Positions 25,901 to 37,159 of a DNA stretch of 64,000 nucleotides are shown in pieces (the stretch's first letter is position 1; each line of letters opens with the position of its first letter). The DNA is from Chondrosia reniformis (taxonomy: Eukaryota > Porifera > Demospongiae > Chondrillida > Chondrillidae). The notes below the pieces were generated by a model. That model worked only from the letters and a program-made list of their open reading frames with translations, was not told the origin of the DNA and made no database searches. Location: contig OX359200.1 of NCBI GenBank assembly GCA_947172415.1, positions 5,272,501-5,336,500 of the forward strand. Direction: 5' to 3'. Position numbers and translations under genes: made by a program.

Positions 25901-28900
25901 ATTTCAACTAAAATTGTTAAAACTGACAAGTGAATTACATGATGGCAACCGGTTAAGATGGCCCCTCCCACTGGAATGGACTGAGTATTTAATTATCAGT
26001 TTCTGATAAAGAGAAACACCACTAAATTTGTGTAAATAGAGACTATAATTATTGCTTTGTTTATCATTATTGGGGCGAGCCTGAGTGAGCCCCACACTTA
26101 CGATGAGTACGCTTCCGCTGTCTGTATGTGTATATATATATATGTGCCGTACGTCATGCCATAAAGTTCTATTTGCTCATTCGCAATGGCTGCACAGGCG
26201 CAGCCAGCTAGCGGACAAAGCTACTAGCCCAGACAACATAAAGCACAATGGGCATGCACACTGTGTTGATTAACCACGTAGCTCCTTCAGCTTCACACGT
26301 TGCTTTGGACGATGCTTAACTTCTTCCAGGCACTTAACGTCTACTACCCCAGACACATTCAACACAGCTGCCTCTTCATCAACACTAAACTTCTTTGCTG
26401 AAGGCTTCACACTGCTCCTGCAGCCTACAACTATCTCCAGAGTCTCACCTCCAGACATCTTGCTCCTTTTAATACAACAATTCACTAGCTCCACTCCTTC
26501 GCCGCTCTTCCTAAAACTGTCCAGATCGCTTCGCAATTTGGGCTCGAAAGAAACCATTCGCACTGTCTTTTTACCGTCGCTCAACTGCCCTTCAAAGTAC
26601 CGCACTCCTGCTTTACCACGGCTGCCCTTGACAGGTGACAACTCGCCAACTACCACGCCATGGACTGTTGCGCCCTGACTCTCACACACTACCGAAATGT
26701 CCATTCCGCTACACTTGCCCGCCATTGCCAAAATCCACTTTCGCCGTCTGTCTCATGTGGCACCTTGAGCCGAGTTGCCTACTGCGTTGCCATGCCGCAC
26801 ACTTAACACTTCCACATAGCTACACTGCGTGGCAAGTACACAATTTCGACCATAGATAGTTCCGACGAGCATTTCCCTCCATTTTGCAGATTGTGCCATC
26901 ACGCTCAGGCTCGCCCCCACGATGATCATCATCGTATATAAGCAGGTGGCATCTATAGAACATGCAACACTGAATCAATGGCAGAAAACTGGTGGTCATA
27001 ACCAACTGTACTGGCTTTGATTCCAAGTGTAGTTGTTTACTTTCTTCTAGGTTTACTTGTAACTAGTATAAAAATAATTGAATTAATAATTTGATTGTTA
27101 ATGTAAATTTAAATGTACATGATTAGATAGTAAGGATTTATATAACTATATATGTATGTAAACATACAATCATCGAAATTATCTTTATATGAATCATCTT
27201 TTGACTTTCTGAACATCTTAAATCAAGATTAATAATCCTTTTGTTGTTGGACATTTGTGTCTATACTTTCAGAACTGCTATACCTTTATATATAAGACTT
27301 GCCCCTTCCTGCATGGGAAATGAAATAATTGGATCAAGTGTCTATACAAAGAAGACATAGTGGTACATAGTCATGATTACAGCTCATAAAGAAGACCCAT
27401 TGTACAGTGGTAAAGCAATTATAGTATGCAATAATAAATTGAATTGTGTTCCTAGATGATTAATGAAATCAAACAATGATCCTGAAATATCTATTAATAA
27501 TGTCTGGAAATGTATGGAGTCATATTTTATTGCTTTCCGTTGCCACAGTGACTCCACCTCCAGTACCTGTAATATCTCCACCATCTCAAGTCCAAGGTGT
27601 AATGATAACTCGAAGTGGAACATCCCTGACTGTTTCATGGACTGCAGTTACTGTAACTGATCCAAAGTATGCTATATTATATGTAGTCAGGTATTCAACT
27701 GATTATGGTACTCAGACAGATCCACCATCTGATGCTATGAAGAAGTCAGGGATTAGTGCTACATCAACTACACTGACTGGACTTCAATTAGATACCATCT
27801 ACTATGTTTGGGTAGCAGCTGAAATCCTTGGTGCTGGAGTGCAAGGACCTTATAGTACAAGATTTCCCAATCATCTATATAGTATGTTTATATTACATAA
27901 TTGTGCACTGGTGGCTGGAATATATACAAGGACCTTATAGTATTAGAGTATCTGGTAAAGGTGAAGTTACATGTTGAGATAGGTTATAGATATATAGATA
28001 GAAGAAATCCCTATAATCTATAATCTATGTATATACATGTGTGATCTTAAGAGTATAGTTAACCAATTACAGTGTGATGGCTCCAATATTCACACAAATA
28101 TACAAATAACAGTTACTAATTAAAAGCTGTCATATTACTATTGCTCTAGTATATATCGTTTATAATTTGTATAATATATTCACAGCAAGCTTTCAAGTGA
28201 CTATTACTAGAGGAACATTGGATGGATTTCCATTCTTAGCAATCTCTTGGAATGGGGAGGTGGGATCCCTAATAACCTACATTATGAGGTATTCAGTTGA
28301 TAGTGGTACTGAAACAGAACCACCATCTGGAGCATCCACTGTATCAGGAATCCTTGATTCACCCGTAACACTAGTCAAACTTGCACAAGGTACAACATAC
28401 TACATTTGGGTAGCAGCTGTTAGGAATGGTGAAGAGTCACCTTACAGTAGAAGAGTGTCAGAGACCACTTATCAAGGTTAGTTAATAAGCACATATGCAG
28501 TTAATTCTTGTTGGTGTTTACTTTGAATATTCTTTACAATTAAGATATATACTGTATGAGCACTGCAGCTTAAAGACATACAGTAATACATGACAGCCTA
28601 AATCACTTGAAGAAACTTGCCCAAAGAAAATGCTGACTAACTATAACTGCGTCTGTCATGTTAATCTGATTTGGAACTAGTATATACAGTGAACAAGGAT
28701 ACTATTGCTTAACTACATACCTATGTATGAATATGTACGTATATAATATTTCATTCATATTTCACTAAACTGGCTGTATATCTATGTGTTATATAGCACC
28801 TCCAGTGGTCCAAGGTGTGACAGTTATTCCAAATGTGACTAAAATAAGTAGATCTCCATCCTTGATTGTCGAATGGTCTGCTCCAGTTGGGGATGACATC

Positions 28901-31900
28901 ACCTATGTAGTACTCTACTCAACTAATAGACTGACTAATCCCCTGCAGGGTGCAGTGGAGAGGGAGGCATCTTGTCCCTCAATCTACCTGACTGGTCTCA
29001 TCAGAGGTTCAAGGTACTACATCTGGGTTTGTGCAGTGGCTAATGGTCTTCATGGACCATACAGTAGAGTAACCATGGCTACCACAGTAAACTGTAAGTA
29101 ATACGTACGTACATATATACTGTATCAAAACCAGAGTGCTATTATATATATGTAAATCAAATAAGAATTAAAAATGAAAAAGGAATAGAGATGACAATGC
29201 TTGTAGAATTCAGCAAATCTAGAAATAAGATTTAACACAAGATATTGACTATATTTAGTGGAACAGTGCTATATACTGTCATAAGGTTATGCATACAGTA
29301 GTACCCCTTTTCATTAAAGATTATCTACCAAATTAAATGTTCACTATATTTGGCTATGTATAGTTTTTCATTGCAAAACCTGCATGCATGATGTATGATG
29401 TTTTTATGTATTGTATCAATTATAATCAGTACTTTGTGAAGTAGTACATTAAGTACTGATTATAATTGATATGATACGAAGAAGTTTTGTTAGTCTAACC
29501 AATCGAATTTTAGAGATATGAAGTGTGTTTTGCTTCCTCTATAGTCATGGCAGGGTGGACATTTTTTCATGTCAACTTCAGATTTTGTGGGCACCATTCC
29601 AATCATTGTATTAATTAGTATATTGTATAACTTACCTTGTGTGTGTAAGTACTTTTCTTTTTGAAAGCCATTGTACTGTACATTAATGTAATACTGTATG
29701 CATACAATTCAAATGTGAAATGTGAATATAAGTTATTCTATATATCATACAGTTCCAGGTTCTCCAACAGCTCTTGATATTACTCCTCCATCTGAATCAT
29801 GTGACCAACTGATGATAACCTGGAAAGCACCGTCTATCACTGGAGGACTACCAGTCAAGTATAAAGTATATGCCAACAATGAAACCCTGTTGATATTAGA
29901 TTCCAGAAATACAGTCACCTTTACTGGTCTAACAGCTAATACGCAGTACACAGTGAGAGTAGTAGCTTTCAATGACTTGGGAGACGGAGGAGAAGTGAGA
30001 GGAATAGGGAAAACTAGACCTAAAGGTTTGCTGTACTAATTTATGCAGTGGAACCTGCCTACATATATACTAGTCCATCCAGTATAATATATGACTTAAT
30101 TATTTGATGGTATTATATTTAGGCAGGTATTATAATTATGTATTAGATGTTTTTTGTAAAATGCACTATATACATAGTGATAAGTAGCTTTACCAGTATT
30201 AAAATATTACATAATTTAAATGTCTAAGACTTGATTAAAGCAACCATTTCATGCCAAAACTGTCCTATGGAGAGGTGACTATTTAGAGAGGTTACATACA
30301 AGTCCATCTATATATTAAATTGTGATATCTAATAAAGTTGTATTTAAGTGGAGATTAAATAGTCACTACATACGTAAATTTATTGCAGGCTTGATAGCAG
30401 TCAAATTGTCTACATCTTTTGCAACACAAATTGCTGTTGACATAGCTACAACGTCTGATAGTCCATTGGATCTGTTCAGTTGCACCATTATGCCAAATAA
30501 TAACCTCCCTCAGTCAAGACATATAACTGGTTCTGAAGCTAGATATGTTGTGGATGGACTCAGACCAGGAGTGCATTACACTGTCAAATGTACTGCTTCA
30601 TTTAATGGAATACAATCTTGTGAATCCGTCAGTAATTCATTAGGTATGAAAGATATATTTGTATATGCTCAATGCATAATGTATATTTCAATGATGTATA
30701 TATAGAGTATGCACCAGATCTAGATTAATATCAGAGAGATAGGATTTACAAAGGTTCACTTCCTAGTGCTTCTGCAATAACATTTGTACAATATGCAGTA
30801 TGTTATTCTGATACTGTAAAGGCCTCATTGCTGCATAGGGTACTGATTATTGAAAGTTGTTGTGTGTAATTGCAGCAACTGGGATACACAATGAACAATT
30901 CAATATTTCCGGGATGTTTCGATCCGGAGATCTTCCTCAACTAGTATAAAAACAATAAAATGAAACGACTTAAAGAAACTCTTACTAAACCCTTATTATG
31001 ATATACTTTATATTTTCTACATATTTCTACCACATATTAATAAATTCTTATTACTCTAGTAACACCGACATTACCACCGCAAATCCAGCCCATTTCCATT
31101 ACTATACCAATAAGTACAGCACCTACTTTGATAATCTCATGGGATCGCATCATAAACTACGACTACCAGGTGACATACACTGTGAGGTATTCAACAAGTA
31201 GAGGTACTACAACAGAACCACCATCTGGAGCACCAACCATATCAGGAATTACTGGTACATCAACTGCAGTGACTGGACTTGCTCAAGGTACCACCTACTA
31301 TATTTGGGTGAAGGCAGTAGCATCTGTTGGTGATGGACCTTACAGTGCCAGAACTCAAACACGAACAATAAGAAGTAAGATCCTTAACCGTTTATGTACT
31401 TTAATTTATTGTGTATATAAGTACCTTATGTAGTTTGTATATACATATGTAGTTTATACAATTTTAACACATACATGGTTGTAATGTATATCATATATTA
31501 TTGGAAATCAAATGTGTATAATAGATTGCGAATTACAGGTGTATATAAGTAAAACATTTTTGATAAAACTTAAGATATACGGACTTGTATATACAGAATT
31601 ACCGAGGTGTCAAATCAATGCGCATTAAAAGATTATGGATGCAGGCTAAAATCGCAATCTCAGAGATATACATACGTAAATTCACTTCCTGATCTACGTT
31701 CTGTACATAATTTACACTACAATCAATAATATTTATATGTATATGAAGATTAAAAATAAATGGAATGTATATAATACTAATAATATAATGTACATGTTCA
31801 CTGTACTAGTTCCAAATCAGATTAACATGACAGATGTGGTTGTAGTTAGTCAGCATCTTCTTTGGGCTAACTGGTCGGCTCCTTCAAGTGAGCGTCCAAT

Positions 31901-33175
31901 TCAGCACTATGAAGTGGAGTACAGAGCAGTGGATAGTGGATCAACTGACTGGAACAGAGTATCAATGAACCCAACTACGACATCAGCTGCCTTAAAGAAC
32001 CTTAAACCAGGAACTACCTACCAAGTGAGAGTGAGAGCTGTGTCTGACGTTGGAAGTGGAGAATGGAGTATCATAGTTAGTAGGACTACTTATAATGGTA
32101 CGTATGTTACTATAACATTGGACAGCTAATCTTGATATATACTGCTTTGTGTGTAAACCTTAAAAGTTATTCATGTAGTGTTGATAAAACAACAGTTTTT
32201 ATAAGAATGGCATAATTTTGACTGTTAGTATATGTATATACGTATCTGTTTCCCTGCTTGTTATAATAGCATACGTATATATATATATTTACTATCAGTA
32301 GTATCAGTGAAAGTATATCTAATGGTCGATGGTACATTGTGTTTACAATTATAGAGTAACCATTGTACTGTATGTTTATAAAATGTTTTTAAAGCAAGTG
32401 TAGACATGAAAACTGTACCATACTGTACATGTCTACATGTTCAACTCAGATACCAATGAGTGTGAAAGTGATAATGGAGGATGTCAACACATCTGTGTGA
32501 ACACAATTGGATTATACTACTGTTTGTGTTTATCAGGATATACATTACATGAAGATGGGCACACTTGTGTGAGGAGTGAGTAGGTATACATATGCATATT
32601 CAATAACACTCTGAATTAATTGTATGTCTGAATATACATACATACATGTACAGGTACAGAAATCATAGTTTTGTATATTTAATATAACTTTTTATAACCT
32701 TTCAGATGAAGAGATTTCTATAAACTTTGAAATGATCGGTATTTCTGGAAGAGAAGGACAAAGACTGGTTCTTGCTGTGGAGAGAATAGGATGGACCAGA
32801 GCACCTTTATCAGTACCTGTTAGCATTCTTCATCTCAACACAAGCTTTCCTAATCAAGGTACAGACTATATTGTGAATTACCTTTATGTTCCTTGGTGAA
32901 TATAATTAGTGTTGCTATATATATTAAGATTAAAATTACAAATAATTCAGTTTTGCATCTTATACACAGCTAATGAGGGTGACTATTCTCTGTTAACAAA
33001 AGAACTAACTTTCAATTCTTTCTATGCATCAAATGAGAGACAAGTGGTTGCCATAGATCTGATTGAAGATGGTAATGAAGGGGAAGAGGATGAGCTGTTT
33101 TATGTCCTTCTTCATCCACCTCCAGAAGTACAGAGCAAGAAGAAATTAGTTACTTGTCTTATTCGTGTCAGTTGA
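22916..33175 (+). CDS. Secreted Ig2-FN3(7)-EGF-Calx-beta protein, copy 3
   Basis: Thirteen exons: 22916-22967, 23233-23544, 25217-25507, 27549-27881, 28186-28476, 28797-29093, 29753-30025, 30389-30643, 31060-31374, 31810-32097, 32450-32575, 32706-32858, 32970-33175. They give 1,063 open codons with phase-1 introns throughout. Order: signal peptide 1-17; Ig 18-121 and 122-218; FN3 at about 219-329, 330-426, 427-525, 526-616, 617-701, 702-806 and 807-902; EGF 903-944; Calx-beta 945-1063. Its 5' flank and intron-2 scrap match copy 1, so copies 1 and 3 are closer relatives. The donor of exon 4 has shifted: the exon runs on past FPN into HLY before a GT at 27,882, keeping phase 1. Large insertions lie in intron 2 (orphan receptor tail) and intron 3 (DNA transposon). 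Confidence 0.83.
23558..24142. mobile_element. 585-bp insertion in intron 2 of copy 3, flanked by 8-bp direct repeats
   Basis: Copies 1 and 3 share intron sequence up to TCTATATA (23,550-23,557) and resume at TCTATATA (24,143-24,150). The 585 bp between are private to copy 3. The repeated TCTATATA looks like a target-site duplication, though the sequence is low in complexity. The insert carries a coding-like receptor tail (next entry) followed by AT-rich DNA. No terminal inverted repeats or transposase were seen, so the mechanism is open: capture by an element or retroposition. Confidence 0.5.
23581..23800 (+). pseudogene. Orphan cytoplasmic-tail-like exon with tyrosine motifs
   Basis: The frame reads [17 protein letters not shown], then [10 protein letters not shown], then [21 protein letters not shown]. 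It contains two NPxY motifs (NPSY, NPAY) and further tyrosines in acidic settings (MYEDV, VYEEC). This is how cytoplasmic tails of signalling receptors look (PTB or SH2 docking), and its GC content is higher than that of the intron around it. It has an acceptor-like TAG before 23,581 in a phase that would fit the Ig exon, but the intron would be only 36 nt and no membrane helix lies between. I treat it as a captured relic from a receptor gene; use as an alternative 3' end is possible but unlikely. The right boundary is uncertain. Confidence 0.55.
24696..25090 (+). mobile_element. Retroelement scrap in intron 2 of copy 3
   Basis: Counterpart of 2,636-3,010. Peptide stretches such as [19 protein letters not shown] and RGARS-like pieces resemble the C-terminal end of retroelement polyproteins that are common in sponges and cnidarians. 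Short, broken and shared with copy 1 at the same site. Family assignment is tentative (probably non-LTR). Confidence 0.5.
26071..26919. mobile_element. 849-bp DNA transposon with OB-fold-like gene
   Basis: The left end TGGGGCGAGCCTGAGTG is mirrored at the right by CGCTCAGGCTCGCCCCCA, an imperfect terminal inverted repeat of about 17 bp. The inside is clearly more GC-rich than the intron around it and carries one minus-strand ORF (26,270-26,726). The matching intron of copy 1 has no such element. No transposase was seen, so it is a non-autonomous or internally deleted element. A target-site duplication is not obvious. Confidence 0.7.
26270..26726 (-). CDS. Small OB-fold-like (RPA-like) protein carried by a DNA transposon
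   Basis: One uninterrupted 151-aa frame on the minus strand, from an ATG just inside the right part of the element. Middle region: [20 protein letters not shown], then [16 protein letters not shown] and a later [12 protein letters not shown]. The alternation of short beta-strands with G-x-L-S-P-V-K and Y-F-x-x-x-L-S-D-G recalls the OB folds of RPA-type single-strand DNA-binding proteins, and similar small multicopy proteins occur in other animal genomes. It lies wholly inside the inverted repeats, so it is element cargo and not part of the host gene whose intron it occupies. The OB call is by pattern only; a transposon accessory role is inference. Confidence 0.5.
27915..27954 (+). pseudogene. 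Fragment of an FN3 exon end in intron 4 of copy 3
   Basis: Reads [14 protein letters not shown] up to a donor-like GTAAAG. G-P-Y-S-x-R is the G-strand ending shared by the FN3 exons of this family. It lies 34 bp beyond the current donor of exon 4 (27,881). It looks like a leftover of a duplicated FN3 exon and may relate to the change of donor in this copy. Confidence 0.5.
29413..29476. repeat. Private inverted duplication in intron of copy 3
   Basis: TATCAATTATAATCAGTACT is mirrored exactly by AGTACTGATTATAATTGATA with a 20-bp spacer. Copies 1 and 2 have only one arm at this place. This is more likely a local inverted copy made during replication than a transposon, because the arm is ordinary family intron sequence. 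Confidence 0.7.
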
Positions 33176-33690
33176 AACACTTAGTTTATCTTCTTAGCGT
33201 ATAGCTTTTGTAAGCTTACAGCATCATTTGGAATTTAAGTATTTAGGCCGTATACCTGTGTGAACAGCTGCATGATTATATACAAGTTATTCAAATGAGT
33301 ATACAGTATAGTCTCACAAGTGTACATGTGTATTGACATTAATTGTCACAATATATTGATTAGTGACACCTACGTATATATTACCAGGAAAGCTTGCTAA
33401 CATTCTTCTTTCCAATAGTACCTTTTAAATTTACAAAAGCTAGAAATTAGTATTAAATGGTTGTGTGTATATATATTTGTACACAATTATATTGATTTGA
33501 AGATGGCTCCTCCCATGCACTAGAAATGGGGCTGGGTCTCTGATTATCAGCTTGTTCAAATCACCAATAATCATTGTGAATGGCAATTAATATCTACTTT
33601 GTATAATATATAGACAGTATAAGGGGAAGCATGAATGAAGCATTATTACTGTGGGAATATTAATTGTTCATGTAGCTCAACGGTAGAACA

Positions 33691-34500
33691 CTGATAGTCA
33701 TAACCAGATAACTATATTGAACACTGATGGTCGTAATATAACCAGATAACTATATTGAACACTGATGGTCATAACTAGATAACTATATTGAACACTGATG
33801 GTCGTAATATAACCAGATAACTATATTGAACACTGATGGTCGTAATATAACCAGATAACTATATTGAACACTGATGGTCGTAATATAACCAGATAACTAT
33901 ATTGAACACTGATGGTTGCAACCAGATAACTATATTGAACACTGATGGTCATAACCAGATAACTATATTGAACACTGATGGTCGTAATATAACCAGATAA
34001 CTATATTGAACACTGATGGTCTTAACCAGATAACTATATTGAACACTGATGGTCATAACCAGATAACTATATTGAACACTGATGGTCGTAATATAACCAG
34101 ATAACTATATAGAACACTGATGGTCTTAACCAGATAACTATATAGAACACTGATGGTCTTAACCAGATAACTATATAGAACACTGATGGTCGTAACCAGA
34201 TAACTATATTGAACACTGATGGTCGTAATATAACCAGATAACTATATTGAACACTGATGGTCGTAACCAGATAATTATATTGAACACTGATGGTCTTAAC
34301 CAGATAACTATATAGAACACTGATGGTTGTAACCAGATAACTATATAGAACACTGATGGTCTTAACCAGATAACTATATTGAACACTTATGGTTGTAATA
34401 TAACCAGATAACTATATAGAACACTGATGGTCGTAATATAACCAGATAATTATAATAGAACACTGATGGTCATAACCAGATAACTATATTAGATCTCCCA
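33691..34500. repeat. Minisatellite of 33- and 38-bp units inside a tRNA-like repeat
   Basis: About 22 units of ACCAGATAACTATATTGAAC followed by ACTGATGGTC and either ATA or GTAATATA, giving 33- and 38-bp versions in irregular order. To the left is the D-arm-like TAGCTCAACGGTAGAA (from 33,675), and to the right the T-arm-like half with CCTGAGTTTTATTCC (34,540-34,560). The same two halves lie close together at 11,031-11,115 and, with one unit and a short AT-rich insert, at 50,911-51,065. So the array grew between the two halves of one repeat. Copy number should vary between individuals. Confidence 0.9.
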
Positions 34501-34947
34501 GGGTCGTAACCAGAAAATAATAGGACACTAATGGTCATAACCTGCTGTCCTGAGTTTTATTCCTATATGGCCAGCAATATATTGCTTCTTTCCTGTTTTC
34601 ATTATATGTAGTTCATATTGTTTGAGAATCAAATAATTACTAAGTCTTGTAGTTTGATTATCACTTTGATTATTAGTTACATAGCAATCCTCCATTTAAT
34701 GGTGATCCTCTCTTCACCTATGTACGTATATACAAATGACATAATTAGTCCCTATTCACACAATAGCTATATTAGTGGTAATTCATATCACTTAATTATC
34801 AAAGAAGCCGACAATCAAGATATGTCTACAGCTAGAATGGTAACAAAACCATCATGTAAACCTCTACACAAACTCAGTCTGGTTGTCTGCTTACCTTCCA
34901 AAGATCAGTAACATAATTACATTCATTGATTGTTAGACACAATTCTC

Positions 34948-34955
34948 TAAATAAA
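34948..34955 (+). promoter_or_regulatory. TATA-like box of FReD A1
   Basis: TAAATAAA 182 bp before the A1 ATG, at the position of the better TATATAAA boxes of A2, A3, A4, A5 and A7. It deviates by one base from the others, so A1 may have a weaker core promoter. Confidence 0.4.
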
Positions 34956-35129
34956 GTATACAAATACTTTATTAACTCCAGTCTGTAGTATCACAATCTC
35001 AGGACTGGATCTAATAAAAAATTGGGAGCAAAATTCATATAGGCAAGTATATTTCCTAGTTTCTGTGCAGATATATACTCTTTGCTCATGGCTATATGTA
35101 CAGGTGATTCAGCTTTGGTGCTGTAAATC

Positions 35130-36990
35130 ATGGCTGCTTTAGTAAATCTTTTGATCCTGGTCTGTGTGTTGGGACTTCAAATTTCTGTATGCTGGTCTTC
35201 TACTATTGACAAAAACCTTGCTTTCCCAAGCCGTAGTGGATTTGAAACACATCATTTACAAAGGGTATATATTAAGGTGGAATATTATTTTGCTGATACA
35301 TATGTATATGTTCAAACTACAATATTACTATTGTATATAGACTGTATATTTATATAATTAATATACAATTCAAACTTTAGCTAGGTGTTTTGTAATACTG
35401 TACATGTATTAACTTTAGCTAGTGAAATTCTCACTTTGAAATTTCTAGAGGTCAACTTTCCCAACAAAGGACTGCACTTCAGCTAATGACGGAGAGGTCT
35501 TACATTTCAGTGCAAGACCACAGATCAAAACTATATGGATATGTCAGAATGATGATTGGATTCCTCATGAGTATATATGCATAAACATACTATGAATAAG
35601 TGGCACTGTATACGTACTGTATGTGTATGCACATATGCATGTATATATGTATATATATATTGAATATATATGGTTACTTTTGTTAACAGCATACTTAAAA
35701 GAGTGCTAGCATTTCCTACAGTGTGTGTAGTTGTGTTATCTATTTGTCTGATAGTTTCAGTAAAAGAATTCCATAAGATTGTAGCTAGCATATTTGAAGA
35801 CAACATGTATAAATAACAATGTATACTCCCTACAGTGTGACCCCATCTCTTGGTAAGACTGAAACTGTGGCTGCTTCCTCTTGTAAAGAGATCAGAGATG
35901 TTCTGTCTAATGAATGTTCTGGAAGACCACAGAGTGGAACTTACTGGATCAGTGCAATGGAATGGTGCGACTATGACTGTCAGACATATCCAAACAAGAC
36001 CATGCAAGTGAGGGGGACTAGCTATATGCTTTATATATATATATATGAATAGTCTAACTATTATAATCAAACTACAACATCAATTAGTGCATGGGCTGGT
36101 ATTCAAAATTGTTGTTGTAAACCATAATGTTTTGACTTGACAGCCATTTTTTCAATAAACAAGTTGAATAGTTGAAGTGTTTTGTGTCAAACCACAACAT
36201 CAGTAATTAAAGGTTTAGAATCATTGTTTTGTGAAGCATTATAAACAGGAATAATCCTATATAGATACATGCTATAGGAATCTTTTACTTGACAGCCATT
36301 TTTGCGATAAACACCCGTGACCATTATTGACCGTGACCATATTCTGCAGTTTCTACTGACACACATAAAATACAAGCTTTTTTATCTAGTTTAGTTGTCA
36401 TGCATATTTGTTTGTTTAGCAAAATTTGTTATTGCATTGTATTCATACAGGTGCACTGTGAAATGGATTTGGATGGAGGTGGATGGACCATGGTATGGAA
36501 GCATTCATACTTGGAGGTGCTACCTCTCACAACAGATATGTACTATTTCAGTGACTATTTCAAGCAGTGCAGTGACCTGGAATCGGGATGGTGTAATATT
36601 CCTAAGAAGAGACGATTTAAGCCTACAGAGATGCTCATTGCTGCTTATCACAACAAGGTTGTCAGGTTTGCTTACAAGGGTTGGTTCAACTGGAACATTG
36701 ACAATGACTGGACAGGTGGAATACTTATTGAACCAAAGAAGATTGTGGACACATGTACTGCAACAGATTGGTCACAAGGGATTGAACCAGCCCCAAGCTC
36801 AGATGATGATGATAGGAGGCTTCTTGGAATTAATTTTGATAAACACTCTCCTCGTGACTATTTAGCAAACTGTGTTACTTATCATGGAACATTTGATTCA
36901 CCAACTGAATGCAGATGGCACGATTGTGATTGGTTCGGAAATACAGCTTTGCTGAACCAACAGATGACAATTGCTATTTACATTCGATAA
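35130..36990 (+). CDS. Fibrinogen-related secreted protein, type A, gene A1
   Basis: Four exons: 35130-35264, 35449-35570, 35836-36007, 36451-36990 (intron phases 0, 2, 0), giving 322 aa. Exon 1 is a signal peptide (LLILVCVLGLQISVC). Exon 2 is a small cysteine module (CTSANDGEVLHFSA, then IWICQNDDWIPH). Exon 3 starts the fibrinogen-related fold: SSCKEIRDVLSNECSG and SGTYWI. Exon 4 carries VHCEMDLDGGGWTMVW, the family's GGGWT core, and ends MTIAIYIR. The SCKEIRD/SG-YWI/GGGWT order is that of FReD and intelectin-like lectins, but the second half (IPKKRRFKPTEMLIAAYHNK) differs from ficolins. Probably a secreted lectin-like recognition protein; the sugar or ligand is unknown. The frame of exon 2 was chosen because D/E and L/I exchanges between copies are conservative only in this frame. 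AATAAA lies at 37,132. An LINE remnant follows the gene. Confidence 0.82.
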
Positions 36991-37159
36991 TTTATACCTA
37001 CTCTAAACATCTACAGTCATATTGACCATGTCACTCTGTAGAGAAATTATCTGTAGTATATATATTATTTACATATACATATCACAAAAAGTATTATTTT
37101 CCCCATTAAGTCTGATATGTATTGTCAATTGAATAAACTTTAATTTGAAATGATAAATG

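Larger units (their letters stand above)
33176..35129. other. Spacer between the Ig/FN3 array and the FReD cluster
   Basis: Positions 33,176-33,660 are the 3' flank of the Ig/FN3 family, followed by the minisatellite (separate entry). About 34,740-35,020 is the promoter-side block also found before A4 and before copy 2 of the Ig/FN3 gene. No coding gene seen; the minus-strand ORF inside the minisatellite is a by-product of its repeat length. Confidence 0.65.

Noticed and set aside
34204-34386. Minus-strand repeat protein (WLRPSVFNIVI repeats)
   Set aside because: This is a by-product of the 33-bp minisatellite unit being a multiple of three; 38-bp units break the frame.
36395-36865. Long +1-frame ORF over FReD exon 4 (also at 43,755, 47,289, 53,018 and 56,455)
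   Set aside because: It stays open in most copies only because the true frame is so conserved. Its residues change without pattern between copies, it has no signal or domain, and the GGGWT frame explains the constraint.
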